Origin: Lachnospiraceae bacterium
Lineage (GTDB): Bacteria; Bacillota; Clostridia; Lachnospirales; Lachnospiraceae
Length of the DNA: 52,818 nucleotides
Direction of reading: 5' to 3'
Assembly: GCA_024405155.1 (NCBI GenBank)
Contig: JAKSPC010000009.1
Span: 1-52,818 of the forward strand
Under the pieces are notes generated by a model. The model did not search any database and was not told the origin of the DNA. It saw only the letters and a list, made by a program, of their open reading frames with translations. This document shows positions 23,174-31,105 of the stretch, one piece after another. The translations under genes were made by a program, and so were the position numbers. Position 1 is the first letter of the stretch; each line of letters starts with the position of its first letter.

Positions 23174-24781
23174 TTATTTGTGTACTCTACCATTTTCAAG
23201 AGTGATCTTGTAAATGTTGGTAGCACCTACCTGAGTGGTAACTACATCATAATCATAACCTTCAGCGGTAACGGTTGTCTTTCCATTGTAAACAGCGCTT
23301 GCTGCCTGGCCGGGAGCTACAAGTGAAGAATCAGCCTTGTAGATCTTGCTATCCTTAACAGTATAGTAAGAACCGTCAGCGTCTGCTACATAACCCTTGG
23401 TCGTCTCGGTACCAGCTACGGATACGAGCACATACTTGCTTGCCCAATCCTCTGCTGTCTCATCCCAGAACCAAACATCCTTGATCTCATATCTGTAATC
23501 TTCGGAAGCCTTTACAAGAATACCATTCTTGTAGTATCTCTTGGAGATGTAACCGTTGCTCAGCTTGCCTTCCTTATCAACATTAAGGGTATAATCATCG
23601 TCAAGGAAGCTCTGTACAAAGGTAACGTTCTTCTTCAGAGAACCATCATTAGCTTCATCGCCTGAGAAGTAGTAGATGTCAGTATAAATATCTTCCATCC
23701 ACTTCTCTGCAGTGATCTCAGCGGGCTTCTTGGGAAGAGTAGCGGTAGCTTCGATTGCCTCAGGAAGAGTCTTGCCGTCTTCTACGGTAACCTTTACGAG
23801 ACCGGAAAGCATCTTGGAAGCATTGTCAAGCTCTTCTGCGAATGCATAGAAACGACCGTTGATTCTTGCAACGCCGCCCTTTTCAAACTTAAGAGCAAAA
23901 CCGTTGTTCTGGAACCAGAACCATCTCTTGGTGCTGTCATCCTTATCCTTGCCGGACTTCGGAACTGCGTATACCCAGCCCTTCTTAACCATCTTACCAT
24001 CATCAGCGCCACCGAAGTACTCTGACCAGGTTGCAGCGGGATCGGTAGTGTTAGCAGTCTGCCAACCGCTAAGCATCCCTCCGTCGTCGTCGAAATAGTA
24101 TCTTACGCCGCCGATAAGAACACCGTTTACAGCGTTGGAAGCGTCAGCCTTCTCACCAGTGGACTTGTAGTAGGTCCAGAAGGAGCTCTCAACTTCGTAA
24201 GCGTACTTGTTTTCAACGTCGGTCTCTTTCTTCCACTCGGACTTGCGAGCCCAACCTTCATCATTGGTGCCGCAGAAGAACTTGTAAGAAGCGTCGAAAT
24301 CCTTCTTCATCTGGAAGTTGGTGCCATCCACGTAGCCGTACAGCATCTTGCCGTTTGCATCGAAGAAGTAGGTCTTGCCATCAATGGTCTTCTTACCATT
24401 GGTCGGTGCCTTGTATGCACGTCCCTTGGAATCGAAGTAGTACCATCTGTACTCAACTTCAAGTTCTTCCTGGTCCATCTCATCTGCAGGAACCTGTACC
24501 CACTGATTGATAACCTTTGCGCCGTCAGCGCCGCACCAGTAGTAGTTGCCTTCGAAATCAACAAGCTTGTTAGCTACCATGTAGCCATCTTCGCCAAGAT
24601 AGTAGTAATTAGCACCATCTTTCTCCCAGGTCATGTACTCCTTCATTCCGTAAGCATCTTCGTAGTAGTAAAGGCCTTCAGCTTCCTTTACCCAGCCCTT
24701 TGCAAGGGTGGTGAAAGCAAAACCTGCTACCAGAAGAGCTGCTGCTGCAAGTACTACAGCAATTTTTGTTGACTTTCTCAT
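23174..24781 (-). CDS. Large choline-binding-repeat surface protein, gene 3
   Basis: A 535-residue paralogue with the same signal peptide and the same conserved second half (YYFSGDEANDGSLKKNVTF, YTLNVDKEGKLSNGY, SSLVAPGQAASA). The first 127 nt, from the ATG, are identical to genes 1 and 2, then divergence is abrupt (GAAGATG then CTTACGG). The upstream minus-strand sequence has AAGAGGA about 13 nt before the ATG, a weak ribosome binding site inside the palindrome AAGAGG-A-CCTCTT. No clear promoter is seen. It shares a short divergent region with the KAP gene. Recombinase 1 lies downstream on the same strand, the same order as gene 4 and recombinase 2. Confidence 0.85.
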   Translation of the reverse strand: MRKSTKIAVVLAAAALLVAGFAFTTLAKGWVKEAEGLYYYEDAYGMKEYMTWEKDGANYYYLGEDGYMVANKLVDFEGNYYWCGADGAKVINQWVQVPADEMDQEELEVEYRWYYFDSKGRAYKAPTNGKKTIDGKTYFFDANGKMLYGYVDGTNFQMKKDFDASYKFFCGTNDEGWARKSEWKKETDVENKYAYEVESSFWTYYKSTGEKADASNAVNGVLIGGVRYYFDDDGGMLSGWQTANTTDPAATWSEYFGGADDGKMVKKGWVYAVPKSGKDKDDSTKRWFWFQNNGFALKFEKGGVARINGRFYAFAEELDNASKMLSGLVKVTVEDGKTLPEAIEATATLPKKPAEITAEKWMEDIYTDIYYFSGDEANDGSLKKNVTFVQSFLDDDYTLNVDKEGKLSNGYISKRYYKNGILVKASEDYRYEIKDVWFWDETAEDWASKYVLVSVAGTETTKGYVADADGSYYTVKDSKIYKADSSLVAPGQAASAVYNGKTTVTAEGYDYDVVTTQVGATNIYKITLENGRVHK

Positions 24782-24803
24782 AAAAATAAGAGGTCCTCTT
24801 TTG

Positions 24804-24832
24804 TTGCGCGGCTGTGAAGAACCCCTTATAAT
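24804..24832 (+). promoter_or_regulatory. Promoter of the KAP NTPase gene
   Basis: TTGCGC (24804-24809), 17 bp, TATAAT (24827-24832), placed just 23 bp from the divergent start codon of CBP gene 3. Confidence 0.7.
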
Positions 24833-24891
24833 GTCAAAAGAAGAGTAAGATCCGTTTTCGTGCTGCAGAAGAAAAGATGGAGAGGTTTCTG

Positions 24892-26088
24892 ATGAATAAT
24901 GAACAGAGAATGCTTGACGAAGTGAAACGCTACCTCAGCGACGATACCTATGATTATGCGCTGATGATCGACGGTGCCTGGGGTACCGGAAAGACGTACT
25001 TTGTTAAGGAAGTGCTGAACAAAGAGCTGAATGCCATAAAGATCCGCGGGATCAATAATCGGGTGCGGTATTATTCCGCCTGCGGCATGGAGTCTCTGGG
25101 CGAGTTCAAGGAGACCATGATCTACGACCTCTTGGAGCGGAAGGTGGATGAGATCCACGACGTCGTTTCTCAGGATATGAGAGCGGGCAGTGCCGCGGCC
25201 GTGGAAGAGGACGAAGATGCGCCGGAAGTGAAGGGACCCGTGGAGCAGGTGCTGGAGACCAGGAAGAAGCTGGTAAGAGAGATCATTGAGGAACAGCGCG
25301 AGGACCGGAGGAAGAGGGTCGATTCCCTGAAGGCGACCCGTGCTTTCCGGATCGCCGTAGATATCGGGGGAAAGATGGTCACCGGTCTCCTCAAAAGCAA
25401 GGTTCCTTTCCTGGGTGCCGTGGATCCCGGGGATTATCTGGCAGATGTGGAGGAACTGCAGGACTACGTTTTCATCATCGACGACATTGAGCGCTGCTCG
25501 TTTTCCGTGGCCGGTCTTCTGGGGTTCATCAACGAGATGGTGGAGCATGTGCACGCCAAAGTGATCCTTGTGATCAATGAGGAAGCGCTTCTGAAGAAGC
25601 AGAAGGATCCCAGGTTCCTTGGAGAGTATCTGGATTACCTGGGCATCAAGGAAAAGCTGGTGGGCACGGTACTCAAGTATTCCAGCGACGACCCTGCAGT
25701 GCTTGATAAACTGATCCGGGGGGAACTGGAGGAAGGCTCTTTGTTCCGGAACGGAATGCTGGCACGGACCCCGGATTTCGTGGAGAAGATGGAGAGCATG
25801 AAATACCACAATCTGCGCACGTTCCAGTTTTTCCTGTCCAGGTTAAAGAATATCGAAGAGCAGCTTAAGGGCGCAGAGACCGGAGACGAGACCGAAAATG
25901 CCGTCGACGGCATCGGCATCCGTGATGACGTGGTCGAAAACCTGCTGACGGAACTTTTTGACATCTGCCTGAACTTCCGCACCGCCGCTGCGGCCGCCGA
26001 AAAGGAATACCGGTTCAAATCCCTGGAGAATTACGTGAAGCGGGGCATCCTCGACGTGGAGCGCCTTAAGGCGGAGATCCGCGGATAA
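24892..26088 (+). CDS. KAP-family P-loop NTPase
   Basis: A 398-residue protein. Walker A is DGAWGTGKT (about residue 28) and Walker B is VFIIDDIERC (about 197-206), with the ERCS element usual in KAP NTPases. A charged, probably coiled-coil insertion lies at about 85-150. No transmembrane segment is evident, unlike many KAP proteins. The start at 24892 is preferred because GGAGAGG lies six bases upstream; the ATG at 24877 overlaps that site. KAP NTPases occur in phage defence and membrane-associated complexes, but no partner is visible here. Codon use is GC-richer than in the adjacent CBP gene 3. Confidence 0.8.
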   Translation: MNNEQRMLDEVKRYLSDDTYDYALMIDGAWGTGKTYFVKEVLNKELNAIKIRGINNRVRYYSACGMESLGEFKETMIYDLLERKVDEIHDVVSQDMRAGSAAAVEEDEDAPEVKGPVEQVLETRKKLVREIIEEQREDRRKRVDSLKATRAFRIAVDIGGKMVTGLLKSKVPFLGAVDPGDYLADVEELQDYVFIIDDIERCSFSVAGLLGFINEMVEHVHAKVILVINEEALLKKQKDPRFLGEYLDYLGIKEKLVGTVLKYSSDDPAVLDKLIRGELEEGSLFRNGMLARTPDFVEKMESMKYHNLRTFQFFLSRLKNIEEQLKGAETGDETENAVDGIGIRDDVVENLLTELFDICLNFRTAAAAAEKEYRFKSLENYVKRGILDVERLKAEIRG

Positions 26089-26099
26089 ACGGGTTTTCC

Positions 26100-26128
26100 T
26101 TGAATTTTCGGCTCTTTTAGAGTAAAAT
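26100..26128 (+). promoter_or_regulatory. Promoter of the nucleotidyltransferase gene
   Basis: TTGAAT (26100-26105), 17 bp, TAAAAT (26123-26128), followed by GGAGG (26143-26147) and ATG at 26155. Confidence 0.75.
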
Positions 26129-26154
26129 GGCTCTGTATGTACGGAGGTAGATTC

Positions 26155-27075
26155 ATGAAAGAAACAGCTTTGGTAATCATGGCAGCCGGGATCGGTTCCC
26201 GTTTTGGCGGCGGCATCAAGCAGCTGGCAAAGCTGGGTCCCCACGGTGAGATCATTATTGACTATTCCATTCATGATGCGTTAAAGGCAGGCTTCACGAA
26301 GATCATCTTCATCATCCGCAAGGACATCGAAGCGGATTTCAGGGAAGTGATCGGTGACCGCATTGCAAAGATCGCCAACGTTCAGTATGCGTTCCAGGCA
26401 CTGGACGATCTTCCCGCAGGCTTTTCCGTTCCCGAGGAAAGGAAAAAGCCCTGGGGCACGGGTCATGCCATTCTGGCAGCCAGGAACCTGATCGACTGTC
26501 CTTTTGCCGTGATCAATGCCGATGATTTCTACGGTGCGGAAGGATTCCGGAAGGTTCACGATTATCTGGTGAACGACATGGACGAACGCGGAAACGTGAT
26601 GGATCTGTGCATGGCCGGATACATCCTGGGAAATACCCTTTCGGAAAACGGCGCCGTTACCAGAGGCGTATGTGAGGTAAACGACGACAGCAATTTAAAG
26701 TCCGTAAACGAGACTTTCGAGATCCGCAAGGAAAACGGACAGGTGCTGGGGCAGAATGAAAACGGAGAGCCCGTAAAGCTTACGGAAGACGCCATCGTTT
26801 CCATGAACATGTGGGGACTTACCCCCAGGTTCGTAAAGACGCTGGAAGAGAGGTTCCCCGCATTCTTAAGGAACGCACAGGGAAATCTCAAGGCGGAATA
26901 CCTTCTTCCCCAGGTCATCGGTGATCTGGTGCAGGAAGGGAACGCAACGGTAAAGGTGCTCCCCACGAATGACAGATGGTTCGGCGTGACCTACGCCGAA
27001 GACAGGGAGAGCGTGGAGAGATCCCTGCAGGAACTTCACAACAAGGGTGTTTACGGAGATACGCTTTTTGGCTGA
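26155..27075 (+). CDS. Sugar-phosphate/nucleotide transferase family protein
   Basis: A 306-residue nucleotidyltransferase. It has the glycine-rich signature VIMAAGIGSRFGGGIKQL (residues about 8-25), the metal-binding FAVINADDFYG (about 125-135) and KPWGTGHAIL before it. Proteins of this type couple NTP to a sugar phosphate or a small alcohol phosphate. The substrate cannot be told from sequence. A role with the LicC-LicA enzyme in surface decoration is possible but unproven. The start follows GGAGG at 8 nt, and the upstream ATG at 26137 is rejected. It overlaps the start of the DUF5711 gene. Confidence 0.85.
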   Translation: MKETALVIMAAGIGSRFGGGIKQLAKLGPHGEIIIDYSIHDALKAGFTKIIFIIRKDIEADFREVIGDRIAKIANVQYAFQALDDLPAGFSVPEERKKPWGTGHAILAARNLIDCPFAVINADDFYGAEGFRKVHDYLVNDMDERGNVMDLCMAGYILGNTLSENGAVTRGVCEVNDDSNLKSVNETFEIRKENGQVLGQNENGEPVKLTEDAIVSMNMWGLTPRFVKTLEERFPAFLRNAQGNLKAEYLLPQVIGDLVQEGNATVKVLPTNDRWFGVTYAEDRESVERSLQELHNKGVYGDTLFG

Positions 27076-28282
27076 TTCAGGAAGACAACTGCAGAAAGAA
27101 AAACTCAGAGCCGGCATGGTCGGACCCGATACGAAGGTCAAGGAACAGAGGCGTAAAGCGCCTCTGGTACCGATCCTTGTGATCCTCGTACTTCTGGTCA
27201 TTGCCGGACTTTTTTATGTCCGTCACCGCACTTACTGCGCGGTGGAGTCCCGGGTGATCTGGGAGAAAGAACTGGCTGCGGACACACCGCAGACGTTTCT
27301 GGGATATGAGCCGTTTCAGGGCGGATGCATCATGTATTCCCGGGACGGCGCGGAGTTTATTGACGGGAAAGGCGTTTCCGTCTGGCAGCGCAGCTATCAG
27401 ATGAACGATCCCGTATGCAGCACCTGCGGCAGTTATGCCGTGATCGCGGACCGTGGCGGAACGAAACTGTATATCTTTTCCGATACCGGTGTGACGGGGG
27501 AGGTGTCTGCCGTCATGTCCATTGCCAGGGCGGTGGTCAGCGGAAAGGGACTGGTATACGCGGTACTGGATGATTCGGACGCGGATTTCATCGTGGCCTA
27601 CCGCAAGGACGGCACGGCGGTGGATCTTTCGGTGAAGAGCGTGGTGAACGGGGACGGATATCCCTTTGACATCGCGGTATCGCCGGACGGCACCCAGCTG
27701 GTCACGTCCTACGTGAGCGTGGGCGACGGCGCCGTGAAGGAATCCGTAGTCTTCCGCAATTTCGGCGACGTGGGGCAGAACGCGGACTCCCGGCGGGTGG
27801 TAGGCGGATTCATGGAGGAATTCGAAGGTCACGTGGTCACCAGAGTGACGTTCCCCACCAATGAATATGCCCACGCCTTTTATGACGGCGGCGCGGCGTT
27901 CTTTTCCACCAAGGTGCTGACGTCACCGGAGCTTATTACAAAAGTGGAGCCGGAAGGGATCATTCTGAGCATAGCGGAAGATGATTCCCACACCTGCCTC
28001 ATCGTGGAGGAGGAAGACGGAACGAAGAAACTTCTGATCTACGACGCCAGGGGAAGACAGACCGGCAGCGCCGTGATCGAAATGAATTATTCGGGATTTA
28101 CCGTGGGAAGCGAGTGCGTCATCCTCTATAACCAGAGAACGGCGGCGGGATATTCCATGAGCGGAAGAAACGTGTTTACGATAAAGAGCGAGGGGAAGAT
28201 CTCGGCGGTCTGCGCCGCGGACAGGCTCCGCGATATGATCACTGCCGAAGGAGCAAAGCTCCGCAGACTGCGCGCGGAGTAG
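27068..28282 (+). CDS. DUF5711 family membrane-anchored beta-propeller-like protein
   Basis: A 404-residue protein. After a basic N-terminus it has one transmembrane segment (LVPILVILVLLVIAGLFYV, about residues 33-51). A long extracytoplasmic domain with repeated beta-strand blocks follows (DGAEFIDGKG, YAVIADRGG, AVSPDGTQL), suggestive of a WD40/PQQ-like propeller. I assign it to DUF5711, a family common in Lachnospiraceae with unknown role. The likely start is TTG at 27068, behind GGAGA, overlapping the previous stop codon; GTG at 27047 and ATG at 27116 are alternatives. It ends 3 bp from the end of the convergent histidine kinase. Confidence 0.7.
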   Translation: MADSGRQLQKEKLRAGMVGPDTKVKEQRRKAPLVPILVILVLLVIAGLFYVRHRTYCAVESRVIWEKELAADTPQTFLGYEPFQGGCIMYSRDGAEFIDGKGVSVWQRSYQMNDPVCSTCGSYAVIADRGGTKLYIFSDTGVTGEVSAVMSIARAVVSGKGLVYAVLDDSDADFIVAYRKDGTAVDLSVKSVVNGDGYPFDIAVSPDGTQLVTSYVSVGDGAVKESVVFRNFGDVGQNADSRRVVGGFMEEFEGHVVTRVTFPTNEYAHAFYDGGAAFFSTKVLTSPELITKVEPEGIILSIAEDDSHTCLIVEEEDGTKKLLIYDARGRQTGSAVIEMNYSGFTVGSECVILYNQRTAAGYSMSGRNVFTIKSEGKISAVCAADRLRDMITAEGAKLRRLRAE

Positions 28283-28285
28283 GGG

Positions 28286-29680
28286 TCATTCCTCTGCCTG
28301 GGGAAGGGAGAAGGTAAATGCCGTACCCACTTTTTCCGTGGAGACCACGTCGATGTTTTCGCCGTGGGCGGCAATGATCTCTTTGACGATGGCAAGACCG
28401 ATGCCGTTTCCTTTCTTGTCTTTTCCCCGGGAGGTGTCGGATTTATAGAATCGGTCCCAGATCTTTTTTAAGGAGGTCCTGGGAATGCCTTCACCGTGGT
28501 CTTTCACGGTCACGTACACTTTTTTCTGCCGTATCGAAGTGGCGATGGTGATGGCAGAGCCTTCATACGAGAACTTGATCGCGTTATCTATGAGATTATA
28601 GAGGACGCGATTTATTTTTTCTTCATCCGCCAGCACGAACTCCCTCGGCTCCTCGAACAGAAGCTCGAAGCTTAAATCTTTTCTGCGGCAGGTATCCTCA
28701 TAGGAGGCACATACGTTTTTGATATCCGCGTTGATGTCGAAACGCTTGCGGTGCAGCATGCCCTTGGATTCGTTTCCCAGGGTGAGCATTTCCTCCGTCA
28801 GCTTGGTAAGGCGTTCTGTCTCGCCGATGACGCGGCGGATGTATTTTTCGTGAAGCTCGGCGGGAATGGTGCCATCCAGAATGGCTTCCAGGAAACCGCG
28901 GACGGAGGTAAGGGGCGAACGGAAATCGTGAGAGACGTTGGAGATAAAATCTCTCTGGTACTTTTCCAGGCTCTCCTTTTCCTCTGCCATCATGTTGAGG
29001 CTCTGTGCAAGGTAGGTCATTTCGTCCTCGCTCTCCCCCACGGGAATGCGGTAGCTCGCGTTTCCCTGGGCGTACTCGGTGACGCCGTGGTTGATGCGCT
29101 TTAAGGGACGGTAGACCGCAAAGTGGAAAATGAAGAGCACCGAAAGACATAAAAGGAAAACGGCCAGACCGCTTACGTAGATGATGGCCAGGGTGCGGTC
29201 CCGTTCTTCCTGCAGGGCCGAAAGGGGACTGTGCAGGAATACGTAGCCGATGACGGATTTTCCGCCGGTGACGGGGCTCATCACGGAGATCATTTCCTCC
29301 GGAAACAGACCGGAAAACGTGCCGGTCACGTAGTCTTTCATGCCGGAGGGGGCAAAATCCGGGATCAGAGTTTCCGTACACTTGCCGGTGGAATCGTAGG
29401 TGATCCTTCCCGTGGGGGAGACCATCCACAGGTCTTCGCCGGCCACCCGTGAGGAAAGTGCCAGGCTCTCGGAGGAGATGGAGTTGATGGAACGCATGAA
29501 ATCCGGGCCGTTCGTTACGGCGGCGGCGATCACATCCGCCTGTTCGGTCATGGTCCGGGCCCGACGTTTTATCAGCATGTCGCTGACCAGGTTTCCGGAA
29601 ACGAAGGTAAGCACCAGAAACGCTGCCGCAGCGGCGGCAGCAAAGCCAAATATGAACTTTCTGTAAAGAGAACCTTTCAT
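28286..29680 (-). CDS. Membrane sensor histidine kinase without adjacent response regulator
   Basis: A 464-residue sensor kinase. It has two transmembrane segments (about 9-30 and 165-187) around an extracellular sensor domain, then a HAMP segment (about 188-240). The dimerisation/phospho-acceptor motif is NVSHDFRSPLTSVRG. The ATPase domain has an N box (YNLIDNAIKFS), G1 (DHGEGIP) and G2 (GNGIGLAIVKEI). The architecture is that of WalK/PhoR-like kinases. No response regulator is within the window, so it is an orphan or works with a distant partner. The start at 29680 begins a normal N-terminus; ATG at 29707 is possible if the transcript is nearly leaderless. It is divergent from the HtrA-like gene, with overlapping control regions. 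Confidence 0.9.
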   Translation of the reverse strand: MKGSLYRKFIFGFAAAAAAAFLVLTFVSGNLVSDMLIKRRARTMTEQADVIAAAVTNGPDFMRSINSISSESLALSSRVAGEDLWMVSPTGRITYDSTGKCTETLIPDFAPSGMKDYVTGTFSGLFPEEMISVMSPVTGGKSVIGYVFLHSPLSALQEERDRTLAIIYVSGLAVFLLCLSVLFIFHFAVYRPLKRINHGVTEYAQGNASYRIPVGESEDEMTYLAQSLNMMAEEKESLEKYQRDFISNVSHDFRSPLTSVRGFLEAILDGTIPAELHEKYIRRVIGETERLTKLTEEMLTLGNESKGMLHRKRFDINADIKNVCASYEDTCRRKDLSFELLFEEPREFVLADEEKINRVLYNLIDNAIKFSYEGSAITIATSIRQKKVYVTVKDHGEGIPRTSLKKIWDRFYKSDTSRGKDKKGNGIGLAIVKEIIAAHGENIDVVSTEKVGTAFTFSLPQAEE

Positions 29681-29690
29681 AAATGTTTGT

Positions 29691-29719
29691 TTGACACACC
29701 TTTCCATTTACATTATAGT
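29691..29719 (+). promoter_or_regulatory. Promoter giving a probable leaderless transcript
   Basis: TTGACA (29691-29696), 17 bp, TATAGT (29714-29719). The expected start of transcription falls on the ATG at 29726, and no ribosome binding site is present. On the other strand TATAAT (29718 to 29713) is a possible -10 for the histidine kinase. Confidence 0.65.
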
Positions 29720-29725
29720 ATAAAC

Positions 29726-31105
29726 ATGGATGAGAAAAAAGGGAAAAAGTTCATAGAGGAAAAGATCATCGGGCGGAATCTCACCTGGGAAAGAGCGCTC
29801 AAGTATCTGGGCCTTTCTCTTGCCTGCGGTCTGGTATTCGGTCTGGCGGCGGTGGGGATCTTTTATCTGCTGGTAAGACCTGCCATGGCGAAGCAGGAGG
29901 AGACCCCGGCGGTGACTTCGGAGGCGGCATGGGAGACAGAACTTCCCGAAACGGAGCCGGAGCCGGAGACACCCTGGACGGAGCCGGCGATCACGGAGCC
30001 TGAGACCACGGAGACGGAGTCTTCCGAGGAGACAAAGGAGACGGAGACCGAAGAAGAGACCACTGAGGCACAGTCCGAAGGAGCGACGGAAGCGGTCCTG
30101 CCGGAGGAAACTGCAGAGTCTGAGTCCGGGGCGGAAATTTCGGAAGCGCCGGCGGAGCAGGAAGCGGTCGTTGCTGCGGAACCGAAGCAGGATGCCGCAT
30201 CTTTGCGGGAGACCATCCGTCCCTGTCTGGTAAGGGCAGAGGTCGTTGCCAGCGCGGAAACGTGGTTTGACAGCACCGTGGAGACCAGACAGAGCTTTTC
30301 CGGCGTGGTCCTGCAGAAGACGGAAGACGAGATCCTGGTGCTGGTGCCCATGGGCGCCGTGGATGCGGAGCAGAAGCTGGTGATCACCTTTGACGACGGC
30401 ACGTCGCGGAACGGCATTCCCAAAGCATATTCCCGCAGAGACGGACTGGCCGTTCTGGCGGTCCCCATTGCCGGCATGAGCAAGGCAGAACTGGAGAACA
30501 TCCTTCCCGCGGAATATTCCGACGCGGAAATGAAGGAAGGCATGTGGCTCATGGCGGCCGGTGCGCCGCTTGGCATAAACGGCAGCGTGGACGGCGGCAT
30601 CGCAGGTTACGTTTCCGGAACGGAAAATGACGTGGATACCAGTTTCAGTTGTCTGTACTCTTCCCTGCGTGCGGATTACGGCAAGGGAACTTACGTATTT
30701 GATGAAGAAGGGAAACTCCTGGGCATCGCTCTGCCCTCTTCGGGAGGGAAAGTCTGCGAAGGCACCAGGATCGTATGGATCAGAAGCCTGGAGAGGCTTA
30801 TCAACAACATGAAGTCCGGCAGCGATTCTCCCTATCTGGGCATAACCGGCGCGGATTCCGAAGCGCCGGAGGGCATGTACGTCACCGGCGTGGAGGTGGA
30901 CAGCCCGGTCTATGAAGCGGGGCTGAAGCGGGGCGACGTGATCGTCATGGCCGGTATCCGGGAGATCCACAAGGTGGAGGACATCGTGGGCTTCATGAAA
31001 AACCTGCATCCCGGCGAGACGGTGATGCTTGAGGTAAAGCGCGCCGACGGCAGCGGCGGTTTTGCGGACATCGACATCGAGGTCGTGGCCGGTACGAGAA
31101 ACTGA
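29726..31105 (+). CDS. HtrA-like membrane protein with PDZ domain and degenerate protease domain
   Basis: A 459-residue protein. It has a cytoplasmic N-terminus and one transmembrane segment (about 27-50). A long Glu/Thr/Pro-rich linker (about 55-170) is followed by a trypsin-like beta-barrel (about 175-365) and a C-terminal PDZ domain (about 370-455, with VTGVEVDSPVYEAGLKRGDVI in two parts). Where active HtrA proteases have TNxHV it reads VLVPMGAV. Where they have GNSGGP it reads DYGKGTY. So the catalytic His and Ser are absent and proteolysis is unlikely; it may bind or sense misfolded proteins. The start at 29726 has no ribosome binding site. Its stop overlaps the rlmD start. Confidence 0.8.
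   Translation: MDEKKGKKFIEEKIIGRNLTWERALKYLGLSLACGLVFGLAAVGIFYLLVRPAMAKQEETPAVTSEAAWETELPETEPEPETPWTEPAITEPETTETESSEETKETETEEETTEAQSEGATEAVLPEETAESESGAEISEAPAEQEAVVAAEPKQDAASLRETIRPCLVRAEVVASAETWFDSTVETRQSFSGVVLQKTEDEILVLVPMGAVDAEQKLVITFDDGTSRNGIPKAYSRRDGLAVLAVPIAGMSKAELENILPAEYSDAEMKEGMWLMAAGAPLGINGSVDGGIAGYVSGTENDVDTSFSCLYSSLRADYGKGTYVFDEEGKLLGIALPSSGGKVCEGTRIVWIRSLERLINNMKSGSDSPYLGITGADSEAPEGMYVTGVEVDSPVYEAGLKRGDVIVMAGIREIHKVEDIVGFMKNLHPGETVMLEVKRADGSGGFADIDIEVVAGTRN

Noticed and set aside
24833-24838. TTGACA on the minus strand as the -35 of CBP gene 3
   Set aside because: No -10-like hexamer is found 16-18 bp downstream (it reads ACAGCC), so a promoter for gene 3 could not be assigned.
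29708-31009. 433-codon minus-strand open frame
   Set aside because: Shadow of the HtrA-like gene; the apparent length comes from the GC-rich Glu/Thr linker codons.
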